From Streptomyces halstedii (lineage in GTDB: Bacteria; Actinomycetota; Actinomycetes; Streptomycetales; Streptomycetaceae), in assembly GCA_000720535.1 (NCBI GenBank), contig JOAZ01000002.1, positions 124,001 through 188,000 on the forward strand: 64,000 bases of DNA, read 5' to 3'. The notes under the pieces are model-generated. The model was not told the origin of the DNA. It was given only the letters and a program-made list of their open reading frames with translations, and searched no databases. Position numbers and translations under genes: made by a program. Positions 32,619-40,935 of this stretch are shown piece by piece (the stretch's first letter is position 1; every line of letters begins with the position of its first letter).

Positions 32619-34366
32619 TGGCGGAAGACCGGCGTTATCGGGGCCTGCTGATCGGCAACGCCGTCTTTCCCGGCGACCCGCACGGCCTTCCCGCCCTCAA
32701 CGGCCCCCGGGACGACATCGCGCAGCTCAAACAGGTACTCACCGATCCGCAGGTAGGGCTGTTCGACTCCGCCGATCTCGAAACTCTTTCCGATCACGAG
32801 ATCCAGGACGTCCGGGAAAGGGTGGATGACCTTTTCACCAAGGCCAGGCGCGGGGACGTGGTGCTCCTCTACTACAGCGGCCACGGCCTGCTCGACGAGC
32901 GCGGCACCCTTTATCTGTGCGCCAAGAACACCCGTTCCAGCGCCCTGCGCTCCACGGCGCTGAGCGCCATCGAGATCAACAACATCGTCGACGGCTCAGC
33001 GGCGTCCAGCACGGTCATCATCCTCGACTGCTGCTACAGCGGTGCGTTCAAGGGCGCCGCCGCCGAGGCTCCCCTCTCGGGCCGGGGCCGCTATGTCCTC
33101 ACCAGCAGCAGATCCACCCAACTCACACGGGCGGCGGACGGCCCTGGCCGGCCCAGCCCGTTCACCGGCCAGCTCGTGCGTGCCCTGCGCACGGCACAGC
33201 CCGGCAAGGCCGGCGAGCACCTGACCGTCGCCGAGATCTACCACCAGGTGCACGACTGGGTGACAGCGGGCGCCGTCATCGCCCCACAGCTGAGGTTCAC
33301 CGGGGAAGGCGACGTGGCCTTCGCCCGCCGCCCAGCCCAGTTCCTTCCCGAGCAAGGGCAGAAAGGCACGGTGGTCCCAGGTGGGGAGGGGGCTGGGCAG
33401 AAAGGCACGGTGGCCCCAGGCGGGGAGGGGGCTGGGCTTCCTGGCCCCACGCCAGAACTTCCGTTGCGGGCAGAGCGGTCTCAGGCTCGACCGGCTGCTC
33501 CGACGATGAATCGACGCCGTGCGCTGGCCGCGCTCTCCTTCGCCGGGGTCGCGGCCGGAGGCGGGGCGCTTTCCTGGGCCCTGTGGCCCAAGGGCGCTCG
33601 GAGTGGGGCCGACTCCAAGAATTCCGTGTCCGACCGCTTCGACGTGCCGCGCGGCAGAAAGAAGATCGACGCGGTCATGCCGGTGCCGGCACGGGACGGC
33701 GCGCAATCGGACGCACCGCGCGACTACTGGCTGTTCGCCGGCACCGACTACCTCCGGGTCAGTATTTCCGCCACCGCGCAATATCCCGTGCATCGGGTTC
33801 TGAAGGGGCCCGCGCAGCTGAAGTCATGGGGCGACACCATCGGGAAGGTGGAGGGGTTCGAGGAGGGAATCGACACAGTACTGCGCGTTCCGGGGGAATC
33901 CGATCAGCACTGGGTGTTCTCCAAGGACCAGTACATCTGTATGAAGGTGTCCCCTGAGGGGAATTATGAGGACAAGCTGGTTTCCGGACCCAGTCCCATC
34001 AGCGACTGGAGCGATGCCTTCGACGGGTTCACCAGCATCGATGCCGTGATTCCGGTGCCAGGTAGTACGAACCAGGTCTGGGTGTTCTCGGGCGACAAGT
34101 ACGTACTGACCGAACTGAAGGGCGGCGCCGAGGCAGGAGGAAGGCCTTGGAAGGTCGGGACCATTCCCGTCCAATGGAAGGGCAGCATCGGCTCGCGCGA
34201 AGGTTTCTCCACCGGGATCGGCGCGGCGATTCCTCTGCCGGGGGAGCCCCATCAGTACTGGGTGTTTTCTGGGATGCGGTACATGAAGATCAGGATCTTG
34301 ACGGACGGCGAGCACACCGACTCAGTGCGCCAGGGGCCTGGAATTCTGCGTACCGGGTCCGCGTGA
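32618..34366 (+). CDS. EACC1-associated caspase with membrane segment and four hemopexin-like repeats
   Basis: 582 aa. Caspase domain (C14) at 1-230: GLLIGNAVFP, VVLLYYSGHG with catalytic His89, and VIILDCCYSGAF with catalytic Cys139 (Cys138 alongside). Then a linker with an exact-length 13-residue duplication (QKGTVVPGGEGAG/QKGTVAPGGEGAG, 248-273), an RRR-flanked hydrophobic segment (302-323, RALAALSFAGVAAGGGALSW), and four repeats of about 45-60 residues: IDAVMPVP..YWLFAGTDYLRV, IDTVLRVP..HWVFSKDQYICM, IDAVIPVP..VWVFSGDKYVLT, IGAAIPLP..YWVFSGMRYMKI. These match hemopexin blades, so a four-bladed propeller outside or at the membrane. Predicted: cytoplasmic protease tied to a membrane sensor, possible suicide or conflict effector. 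Confidence 0.87.
   Translation: MAEDRRYRGLLIGNAVFPGDPHGLPALNGPRDDIAQLKQVLTDPQVGLFDSADLETLSDHEIQDVRERVDDLFTKARRGDVVLLYYSGHGLLDERGTLYLCAKNTRSSALRSTALSAIEINNIVDGSAASSTVIILDCCYSGAFKGAAAEAPLSGRGRYVLTSSRSTQLTRAADGPGRPSPFTGQLVRALRTAQPGKAGEHLTVAEIYHQVHDWVTAGAVIAPQLRFTGEGDVAFARRPAQFLPEQGQKGTVVPGGEGAGQKGTVAPGGEGAGLPGPTPELPLRAERSQARPAAPTMNRRRALAALSFAGVAAGGGALSWALWPKGARSGADSKNSVSDRFDVPRGRKKIDAVMPVPARDGAQSDAPRDYWLFAGTDYLRVSISATAQYPVHRVLKGPAQLKSWGDTIGKVEGFEEGIDTVLRVPGESDQHWVFSKDQYICMKVSPEGNYEDKLVSGPSPISDWSDAFDGFTSIDAVIPVPGSTNQVWVFSGDKYVLTELKGGAEAGGRPWKVGTIPVQWKGSIGSREGFSTGIGAAIPLPGEPHQYWVFSGMRYMKIRILTDGEHTDSVRQGPGILRTGSA
33359..33436 (+). repeat. 39-bp in-frame duplication in the caspase linker
   Basis: Two 39-bp copies containing CAGAAAGGCACGGTGG and GGGGAGGGGGCTGGG encode the duplicated 13-residue QKGTVxPGGEGAG linker. 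Confidence 0.85.
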
Positions 34367-34597
34367 GGGGCAGTCGGAGTCTTTGAGCGGTTGCCCCCTT
34401 GAGGCGACGGATCTCTTCGCGGCCGCGGCCGCGTGCCCGGCCCAGCGGAGGGATGTCCCGCCAGGGACGTTGCTTCAACCGGGCCTGGAGGCACGCGAAC
34501 CGGCCCCGGGCGCCCGGGACAGGGGGTGGCTGGAACGTCCGTAGGGTGAGGGCCGGAGCCGAAGCCCTCGGACGTTCTTCAGGGAGATGATCGCGGC

Positions 34598-35269
34598 GTG
34601 ATCTCGCACACGGGCGCCCTCTTCAACGACGGGCCGGTCAGACGCGTGGTCGAGACAGCACTGCGTGCCCAGCAGTCGCAGGGCGCCCTCGACCTGGGCG
34701 ACGAGCTGAGGCGCTTCGTCCGCACCACGTGTGCCGCCGACACCTCGCGCTGGCTGCTTCCCGTCGCGTCCGTCGCCGCCCTGCTGGACCACACGGCCGA
34801 CCTGTTGAGGTCGGAGGGTGCGGCATTCTTCCCACGTACGTTCACCGAACGGCTGGACACGGCGCGAGACGGTGCTCCGGGGGATGAGTATCTGCGCACG
34901 CTTGCCGGTCTGATCAGGGCGGTCGAGCAGGAACCGGACGCAGGATTCGCCGATCTGCCCCTGGCGGACTGGGAGGCGGCAGTGCGCTTTCCGGAGCTTT
35001 TCGGTTTCGGCGCCAACTGGATCTATGACGGCGAGTACCCTTCGCTTCCCGATTCGCTCATGGCTTTCGTGGAAGCGGAGCATCCGTTCTGCACCGAGAC
35101 GTTCTCCCGCCTGGCAGCCGATGCCCAGTCGGTACTCGCGATCTTTCCGCAGCCTGCGGCGCTGTCCACCCATGTGACGCGTTGGATTCCCTGGGTTTCG
35201 CACGACGCGCTGCGCGAGGTCATCCGGAGTGTCGACGACCACATGCGGACCGAGCATTCCGGTTCCTGA
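34598..35269 (+). CDS. Hypothetical protein beside the caspase system
   Basis: 223 aa, soluble, mostly helical by composition. Segments such as VRRVVETALRAQQSQG, RWLLPVASVAALLDHTADLL, RTLAGLIRAVEQEPDAGFADLPLADWEAAVRFPELFGFGANWIYDGEYPSLPDSLMAFVEAEHPF look like a real protein, but I recognise no family. The start is GTG 34598; AGGGAGATGATCGCG precedes it. A 231-bp gap after the caspase, same strand, so it may belong to the same accessory block. A 19-bp sequence similar to one near 31300 lies about 100 bp upstream, which could instead put it outside the block. Confidence 0.7.
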   Translation: MISHTGALFNDGPVRRVVETALRAQQSQGALDLGDELRRFVRTTCAADTSRWLLPVASVAALLDHTADLLRSEGAAFFPRTFTERLDTARDGAPGDEYLRTLAGLIRAVEQEPDAGFADLPLADWEAAVRFPELFGFGANWIYDGEYPSLPDSLMAFVEAEHPFCTETFSRLAADAQSVLAIFPQPAALSTHVTRWIPWVSHDALREVIRSVDDHMRTEHSGS

Positions 35270-35400
35270 AGCACGTGCCGGCTCCCGGGACAGCCCTTAG
35301 GCTGTTCCTGCTCATCCGCCTTGTCGGTGACCGTAGTTGAGGGTTGACGGGCAGGTCGGGTGTGGCGTCTCTGCCCGTGGTTCCTTCGGAGGAGCGTCCT

Positions 35401-36192
35401 GTGACGGCCGGTTCCGGTATGCCCAGCCCACCCATCGACACCAGCAAGCCGCATCCGGCGCGCGTCTACGACTGGTTGCTGGGTGGCAAGGACAACTACC
35501 CGGTCGACCAGGAGGTCGGGGAGGGGCTGCCGGCGGAGGCGCGGGCCAACGCGGGGCGGAACCGGGCGTTCATGCATCGCGCGTCCGCCTGGCTGGCGGG
35601 GCGTGGGGTCGATCAGTTCCTGGACATCGGTACCGGGATCCCGACCGAGCCCAACCTCCACCAGGTCGTCCAGGCCGTCGCACCGCACGCCCGGGTCGTC
35701 TACGCGGACAACGACCCCATCGTCCTGCGACACGCGGAGGCGTTGCTGGTCAGCTGCCCGGAGGGGCGGACCGACTACATCCACGCCGATGTGCGCGAGC
35801 CCATGGCCATCGTCGAACGGGCCTCCCGGACGCTCGACTTCGGCCGGCCCGTCGCGCTGTCCCTGATCGCGCTGCTGCACTTCCTGCCCGACGACCAGGA
35901 CCCGTACGGCATCACCCGCACCCTGGTCGACGCCCTTCCGCCGGGCAGTTACCTGGTCCTCTCGCACGGGACCGCCGACCAGCACCCGGAGCTGAGGCGG
36001 GAGACCGAGTCCGCGTACAAGAAGGGGGCCATCGCGCTCCGGATGCGTACGCGCGCCGAGGTCGAGCCGTTCTTCGAGGGGCTGGAACTGGTGGATCCGG
36101 GGCTGGTGACGGCGCCCGAGTGGTACCAGGAGCAGCCCGCGCCCGTGTACGAGCGCAGCGGCTTCTACGTGGGGGTGGCCCGGGTTCCCTGA
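35401..36192 (+). CDS. SAM-dependent methyltransferase, DUF574 family
   Basis: 263 aa. Matches the actinobacteria-specific DUF574/Methyltransf_19 family. Seen: PHPARVYDWLLGGKDNYPVDQEVGE, NRAFMHRASAWLAGRGVDQFLDIGTGIPTEPNLHQV (SAM-binding GTG), ARVVYADNDPIVLRHAEALL, DYIHADVREP, LLHFLPDDQDPYGITRTLVDALPPGSYLVLSH and WYQEQPAPVYERSGFYVGVAR. The family is expanded in streptomycetes with no established substrate. The start is GTG 35401 behind GGAGGAGC; an in-frame start at 35344 is unsupported. It converges on the GNAT gene with 8 bp between stops. Confidence 0.9.
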   Translation: MTAGSGMPSPPIDTSKPHPARVYDWLLGGKDNYPVDQEVGEGLPAEARANAGRNRAFMHRASAWLAGRGVDQFLDIGTGIPTEPNLHQVVQAVAPHARVVYADNDPIVLRHAEALLVSCPEGRTDYIHADVREPMAIVERASRTLDFGRPVALSLIALLHFLPDDQDPYGITRTLVDALPPGSYLVLSHGTADQHPELRRETESAYKKGAIALRMRTRAEVEPFFEGLELVDPGLVTAPEWYQEQPAPVYERSGFYVGVARVP

Positions 36193-36200
36193 CGGAAACC

Positions 36201-36680
36201 TCAGCCCAGCGGCTTGGCCATGCAGATGCTGCTGTCGTACGTCCGGTAGTAGCCGAACTTCGTGCAGACCTCGTAGCCGCAGGAGGTGTAGAGGGCGACC
36301 GCCTCCGGCTGCTGGTCGCCGGTCTCCAGGACCATGCGGGTGCGGCCCGCCGCCATGGCGTCGGCCTCCAGGGCCGCGAGGATGCGGCGGGCCAGGCCCC
36401 GGCCCCTGCCCTCGGGGATCACGAACATGCGCTTGATCTCGGCGTCGCCGTCGGAGTAGCCCTCGGCGTTCGCGTCCTGGGAACGCCAGCCACCGGTCGC
36501 CACCGGGCGGTCCTGCTCGTCGTAGGCGAGCAGATACAGGCCGTGAGGGGGATCGAACATGGTGGGGGCGAGCGGTGTGAGATCGCCCTCGTCGCCGTAG
36601 CGCGCCGCGTATTCGAGCTGCACCTGGTCGTTGAGTTTGACGGCGTCGGGGTGGTCGAAGGGGCGAGGCTGAATAATCAT
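36201..36680 (-). CDS. GNAT acetyltransferase
   Basis: 159 aa N-acetyltransferase. Seen: EIKRMFVIPEGRGRGLARRILAALEADAMAAGRTRMVLETGDQQPEAVALYTSCGYE, with the acetyl-CoA loop (RGRGLA) and the C-terminal beta-strand pair. Substrate unknown (amino acid or small-molecule type). I chose ATG 36680: a minus-strand TACGAT (36688-36693) lies 7 nt before it and no Shine-Dalgarno exists, so it is probably leaderless. The longer frame to 36920 is a shadow of exonuclease III. It is divergent from xthA across a 49-bp gap with back-to-back leaderless promoters. Confidence 0.9.
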   Translation of the reverse strand: MIIQPRPFDHPDAVKLNDQVQLEYAARYGDEGDLTPLAPTMFDPPHGLYLLAYDEQDRPVATGGWRSQDANAEGYSDGDAEIKRMFVIPEGRGRGLARRILAALEADAMAAGRTRMVLETGDQQPEAVALYTSCGYEVCTKFGYYRTYDSSICMAKPLG

Positions 36681-36687
36681 GCGAATC

Positions 36688-36723
36688 ATCGTACGTCTAT
36701 GCGTGGGGTGATGTAGGTACTGT
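36688..36723. promoter_or_regulatory. Back-to-back leaderless promoters, GNAT/xthA
   Basis: ATCGTA (36688-36693; TACGAT on minus) 7 nt from the GNAT ATG, and TACTGT (36718-36723) 6 nt from the xthA ATG. Only 49 bp separate the two start codons. Confidence 0.55.
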
Positions 36724-36729
36724 TTCGGG

Positions 36730-37545
36730 ATGCTGACTGTTACTTCCGCAAATGTTAACGGGCTCCGCGCCGCCGCGAAGAAGGGTTTCGTGGAATGGCT
36801 GGCGCAGTCCGAGGCCGACGTGGTCTGCCTCCAGGAAGTGCGCGCCGAGCCGCACCAGCTGCCCGACGAGGTGCGCGATCCCGAAGGCTGGCACACCGTG
36901 CACGCTCCGGCCGCCGCCAAGGGGCGTGCGGGGGTGTCCCTCTATACGCGGCTCGCGCCGGAGCGCGTGCAGATCGGTTTCGGCGGTTTCGGCGTCCCCG
37001 GGAGTGAGGAATTCGACACCAGCGGGCGCTATGTGGAGGTGGACCTCCCCGGAGTGACCGTCGCCAGCCTGTACCTGCCCTCCGGTGAGGTCGGTACGGA
37101 GCGGCAGGAGGAGAAGGAGCGCTTCATGGCGGCCTTCCTGCCGTACCTGGAGGGGCTCAAGGCGCGGGCCGCCGCCGAGGGGCGTGAGGTGCTCGTGTGC
37201 GGTGACTGGAACATCGCCCACCAGGAGGCCGACCTCAAGAACTGGAAGGCCAACAAGAAGAACTCCGGCTTCCTCCCCGAGGAGCGCGCCTGGCTCACCC
37301 GGGTCTTCGGGGAGGCGGCGTACGTGGACGTGGTCCGCGCGCTGCACCCCGACCAGGAAGGGCCGTACTCGTGGTGGTCCTACCGTGGGCGGGCGTTCGA
37401 CAACGACGCGGGCTGGCGGATCGACTACCAGGTGGCGACCGAGGGCCTCGCGGGGCGCGCGGTGAAGGCCTGGGTGGAGCGGGCCGCCACGCACGGCGAG
37501 CGGTGGAGCGACCACGCGCCGGTGACGGTCTCGTACGAGCGCTGA
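36730..37545 (+). CDS. xthA: Exodeoxyribonuclease III
   Basis: 271 aa. AP endonuclease/3'-5' exonuclease in base excision repair. Seen: TVTSANVNGLRAAAKKGFVEWL, DVVCLQEVRAE (catalytic Glu), YVEVDLPGVTVASLYLPSGEVG, EVLVCGDWNIAHQEADLKNWKANKKNSGFLPEERAW (Asp/Asn), YSWWSYRGRAFDNDAGWRIDYQVAT and WSDHAPVTVSY (catalytic Asp-His). Full length. Probably leaderless (TACTGT, 6 nt, ATG). It converges on the MerR gene with only 3 bp between the stop codons, so transcripts must overlap. Confidence 0.97.
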   Translation: MLTVTSANVNGLRAAAKKGFVEWLAQSEADVVCLQEVRAEPHQLPDEVRDPEGWHTVHAPAAAKGRAGVSLYTRLAPERVQIGFGGFGVPGSEEFDTSGRYVEVDLPGVTVASLYLPSGEVGTERQEEKERFMAAFLPYLEGLKARAAAEGREVLVCGDWNIAHQEADLKNWKANKKNSGFLPEERAWLTRVFGEAAYVDVVRALHPDQEGPYSWWSYRGRAFDNDAGWRIDYQVATEGLAGRAVKAWVERAATHGERWSDHAPVTVSYER

Positions 37546-37548
37546 TCG

Positions 37549-38340
37549 TTACGGGGCGTCTGTCTCGGGGCCGGGGCCGGGGTCGGTGCCGTCCGGCTGT
37601 GCTCCGTCGCCGGCCGCCGGTGTGCGCCCCTGGGCCGGGGGCGCTTCGGTCGCCGGCGTGTGCTCCCCGCGTGCGGTGCCCGGGTCCGCGCTCTTGTCGC
37701 GGAGGCGGCGGTCCAGGGCCATCGACAGCTCGGCGTCCACCACCGCGTGTGCCAGCGTGCGCAGTTGGTCCTGGTCGGTGTCCGCCGTGTGGGCCCGCAG
37801 GACGCGTACGCACAGCTCGGCCAGGGCGTCGGCGTGTTCGCGGACCAGGCGGCCCGCCGAGAGCACCGAGGCGAGCGGCACCCCCGTCCGTACCAGCTCC
37901 GACGACGCGTCCAGCAGGCGGCGGCTGATGTGCACGAGCGTGTCGCCGTCCGTGCCGAGGTAGCCCAGCTCCATGGCGGCGGCGAGGTTGTCCGCGGTGG
38001 CCTCGCCCGCGAAGTAGTCGGCGAGCTGCTCCGGGGTGAGGCGTACCGGGGTCTCCTCCGTCGGTTCGCCCAGGCCCAGCACCTCCGCCACGTCGCGGCC
38101 GCTGTCGAAGGTGGCGGCGAGATCGGCGATCCCGTTGAGGGTGTGGCCGCGTTCCAGCAGGCCGGTGATGGTGCGCAGTCGGGCCAGGTGGTGGTCGTCG
38201 TACCAGGCGATGCGGCCCTCACGGCGTGGTGGCTGGATCAGTCCCCGCTCGCGGTAGAAGCGCAGGGTGCGCACGGTGATGCCGGCCCGTTCGGCCAGCT
38301 CCTCCATGCGGTACTCGCGGTGCTCGCGTCTTTCGGCCAC
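37549..38340 (-). CDS. MerR-family transcriptional regulator
   Basis: 263 aa. N-terminal MerR HTH (YRMEELAERAGITVRTLRFYRERGLIQPPRREGRIAWYDDHHLARLRTITGLLERGHTLNGIADL, residues 10-74), then a helical ligand domain with no metal cysteines and a disordered Pro/Thr tail. It is divergent from the Baeyer-Villiger monooxygenase operon at 38477, across a 136-bp gap containing TGCCAG-N6-CTGGCA, so it likely controls that operon, perhaps in response to a ketone or lipophilic compound. The start is ATG-equivalent at 38340 (GTG). Metal sensing is excluded by the absence of cysteines. Confidence 0.9.
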   Translation of the reverse strand: MAERREHREYRMEELAERAGITVRTLRFYRERGLIQPPRREGRIAWYDDHHLARLRTITGLLERGHTLNGIADLAATFDSGRDVAEVLGLGEPTEETPVRLTPEQLADYFAGEATADNLAAAMELGYLGTDGDTLVHISRRLLDASSELVRTGVPLASVLSAGRLVREHADALAELCVRVLRAHTADTDQDQLRTLAHAVVDAELSMALDRRLRDKSADPGTARGEHTPATEAPPAQGRTPAAGDGAQPDGTDPGPGPETDAP

Positions 38341-38425
38341 AGCCGAACCCTATGTTGTACCGCCGGTAACTTTCCTTGGTACGCCCCCTACCCATCGGTA
38401 CGACGCTGCTCTACCCTCCCAACCA

Positions 38426-38443
38426 TGCCAGTGATTGCTGGCA
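38426..38443. promoter_or_regulatory. Candidate MerR operator
   Basis: Perfect inverted repeat TGCCAG-N6-CTGGCA about 33 bp before the monooxygenase ATG. A second GTACC/GGTAC-rich patch lies at 38357-38400. Confidence 0.45.
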
Positions 38444-38476
38444 GAGTCGTGTGACGTACCGCGGGGAGGCGGCAGC

Positions 38477-39997
38477 ATGGCCCAGCACGAGCACGTACGA
38501 GTGGCGGTGATCGGATCCGGATTCGGGGGCCTCGGGGCGGCGGTCCGGCTGCGCCGCGAAGGCATCACCGACTTCCTGGTCCTGGAGCGCGCCGCCTTCG
38601 TGGGCGGCACCTGGCGTGACAACAGCTACCCGGGCTGCGCCTGCGACGTACCGTCCCACCTCTACTCGTTCTCGTTCGCGCCCAACCCCGACTGGCCGCG
38701 CACCTTCTCCGGGCAGGAGCACATCCGCGCCTACCTGGAGCGGGTGGCCGACACCTTCGGGCTGCGCCCGCACATCCGGCTGGAGCACGAGGTCACCCTC
38801 ATGCGCTGGGACAACGACGCGCTGCACTGGGTGATCGACGCGGCGAACGGCACCACGCTCACCGCCGACGTCGTCGTCTCCGCGACCGGCCCGCTCTCCG
38901 ACCCCAAGCTGCCCGACATACCGGGACTCGCCGACTTCCCCGGCAAGGTCTTCCACTCGGCGCGGTGGGACCACGGCCACGACCTCGCGGGCAAGCGCGT
39001 CGCCGTGATCGGCACCGGCGCCTCCGCCATCCAGATCGTGCCGGAGATCCAGCCGCGAGCCCGCAGGCTCACCCTCTTCCAGCGGACCCCGCCCTGGGTG
39101 ATGCCGCGCATGGACCGCGCCATCAGCGCCCCCGAGAAGTGGCTGCACCGGACGCTGCCCTTCACCGGCACCGCCCGCCGCGGACTGCTGTGGGCCATCC
39201 GGGAGTTGCAGGTGGGCGCCTTCACCAAGCACCCCGACCAGCTCGGGCTCGTGGAGAAGATAGCCAAGGCCAACATGGCCCGGGCGATCAGGGACCCGCG
39301 GCTGCGGGCCAAGCTGACCCCCTCGTACCGCATCGGCTGCAAGCGCATCCTGCTCTCCAACGCCTACTATCCGGCGCTCGCCGAGCCCAACGTGGACGTG
39401 GTCGCCTCCGGCCTCGCCGAGGTACGCGGCACCACCCTCGTCGCCTGTGACGGTACGGAGACCGAGGCGGACGTCATCGTCCTCGGCACCGGCTTCCACG
39501 TGACGGACATGCCCATCGCGGACCGGGTCGTCGGAGCCGAGGGCATCACGCTCGCCGAGTCCTGGAAGGACGGCATGGAGTCGCTGCGCGGCGCGAGCGC
39601 GGCAGGCTTCCCCAACTGGATGACGATCATCGGCCCCAACACCGGGCTCGGGAACTCCTCGATGATCCTCATGATCGAGTCGCAGCTGAACTACATGGCC
39701 GACTACCTGCGCCAACTCGACGTCCTCGGCGGCCGCGTGGCCCTCGCCGCCCGGCCCTCCGCCGTGGGCGCCTGGAACCGGCGGGTCCAGGACCGGATGA
39801 AGCGCACGGTGTGGAACACCGGGGGCTGCACCAGCTGGTACCTGGACGCAAGCGGCCGCAACACGACCGTCTGGCCGGGCACCACCGCCGAGTTCCGCCG
39901 GGCCACCCGCTCGGTGGACCTCTCGGAGTACGAGGTGGTGCGGTCGCCCGTGCCGGACGGCGGGCGCAGGGCCCTGGCCGAGGAGTCCGTCCGATGA
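38477..39997 (+). CDS. Flavin monooxygenase of the Baeyer-Villiger type
   Basis: 506-aa FAD/NADPH monooxygenase. Seen: FAD site VAVIGSGFGGLGAAVRLRREG, FVGGTWRDNSYPGCACDVPSHLYSFSF, the Baeyer-Villiger fingerprint FPGKVFHSARWDHG (FxGxxxHxxxWD), the NADPH site VAVIGTGASAIQIVPEI and VIVLGTGFHVTD. It would insert oxygen into a ketone, giving an ester. The next gene is an alpha/beta hydrolase (ester cleavage) and the next an SDR (alcohol/ketone interconversion), with 4-nt overlaps, so the three form an oxidation pathway cassette. The start is ATG 38477 behind GGGGAGG. It is divergent from MerR. Mycobacterial relatives oxidise sterols or long-chain ketones. Confidence 0.93.
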   Translation: MAQHEHVRVAVIGSGFGGLGAAVRLRREGITDFLVLERAAFVGGTWRDNSYPGCACDVPSHLYSFSFAPNPDWPRTFSGQEHIRAYLERVADTFGLRPHIRLEHEVTLMRWDNDALHWVIDAANGTTLTADVVVSATGPLSDPKLPDIPGLADFPGKVFHSARWDHGHDLAGKRVAVIGTGASAIQIVPEIQPRARRLTLFQRTPPWVMPRMDRAISAPEKWLHRTLPFTGTARRGLLWAIRELQVGAFTKHPDQLGLVEKIAKANMARAIRDPRLRAKLTPSYRIGCKRILLSNAYYPALAEPNVDVVASGLAEVRGTTLVACDGTETEADVIVLGTGFHVTDMPIADRVVGAEGITLAESWKDGMESLRGASAAGFPNWMTIIGPNTGLGNSSMILMIESQLNYMADYLRQLDVLGGRVALAARPSAVGAWNRRVQDRMKRTVWNTGGCTSWYLDASGRNTTVWPGTTAEFRRATRSVDLSEYEVVRSPVPDGGRRALAEESVR

Positions 39998-40935
39998 GCC
40001 GGCGGACGCGCCGGGCGGACGCCCCGCCCGTGCCCGCGCGCGAACTGGCCGTCACCTCCGCCGACGGCTCGCGCATACACGTCGAGCTGTACGGCCCCGA
40101 GGAGGCCCCCGCGGTCGTCCTGGCGCACGGCTGGACGTGCAACACCCGCTTCTGGGCAGCGCAGATACGCGACCTGGCGGCCGACCACCGGGTGATCGTC
40201 TACGACCAGCGGGGCCACGGACGTACGCCCGGGGCGGGGCCCGGCGGGTACAGCACCCGGGCGCTCGCCGACGACCTCGAAGCCGTGCTGCGGGGCACCC
40301 TCGCGCCCGGCCGGAAGGCGGTGCTCGCCGGGCATTCCATGGGCGGGATGACGCTCATGGCGGCGGCCGGCCGGGACGCCGTACGCGAGCACGGCGCGGC
40401 AGCCCTGCTGTGCAGCACCGGCAGTTCGCGGCTGACCGCCGAGGCGCGGGTGCTGCCGATGCGGGCCGGTGCGCTGCGGACCCGGCTGACCGCGGCGATC
40501 CTCGGCGCGCGGGCACCACTCGGACCGGTGAACGCGGTTTCCAGGTCCGTCCTCAAGTACGCGACCATGGGGAGGGGTTCCGCCCCGGACCGGGTGGACA
40601 CCTGCGCCAGGATCGTGCACGCCTGCCCCCGCAAGGCGCGCGTGGCCTGGGGGCAGGTGCTCGCGGAGCTCGACCTCCGGGCGGGCATAGGGGAGTTGAG
40701 GCTGCCGACCGCGGTCATAGCGGGCACGGACGACCGGCTGACGCCCCCCGTGCACGCACGGGCCATAGAGGCCGCGCTGCCGCACAGCCTCGGTCTCACC
40801 GAGCTGACGGGAACGGGGCACATGACGCCGGTCGAGGCGCCCGAAGTGGTCACCGCGAAGCTCCGCGAGCTGGTGGCCCTGTACGTCACTGTGGACAGTG
40901 CGGCCGAGGCCGTGAGCGAGGAGGAGGTCGCATGA
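39994..40935 (+). CDS. Alpha/beta hydrolase
   Basis: 313 aa. Seen: VVLAHGWTCNTRFWAAQIRDL (oxyanion HG), VIVYDQRGHGRTP, the nucleophile elbow VLAGHSMGGMTL, TAVIAGTDDRLTPPVHA (acid) and TELTGTGHMTPVEAPE (His). It overlaps the monooxygenase gene by ATGA and the SDR gene by ATGA. Likely it hydrolyses the ester or lactone made by the monooxygenase. Cytoplasmic, no signal peptide. Dehalogenase or acyltransferase roles are less likely given the context. Confidence 0.92.
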   Translation: MSRRTRRADAPPVPARELAVTSADGSRIHVELYGPEEAPAVVLAHGWTCNTRFWAAQIRDLAADHRVIVYDQRGHGRTPGAGPGGYSTRALADDLEAVLRGTLAPGRKAVLAGHSMGGMTLMAAAGRDAVREHGAAALLCSTGSSRLTAEARVLPMRAGALRTRLTAAILGARAPLGPVNAVSRSVLKYATMGRGSAPDRVDTCARIVHACPRKARVAWGQVLAELDLRAGIGELRLPTAVIAGTDDRLTPPVHARAIEAALPHSLGLTELTGTGHMTPVEAPEVVTAKLRELVALYVTVDSAAEAVSEEEVA

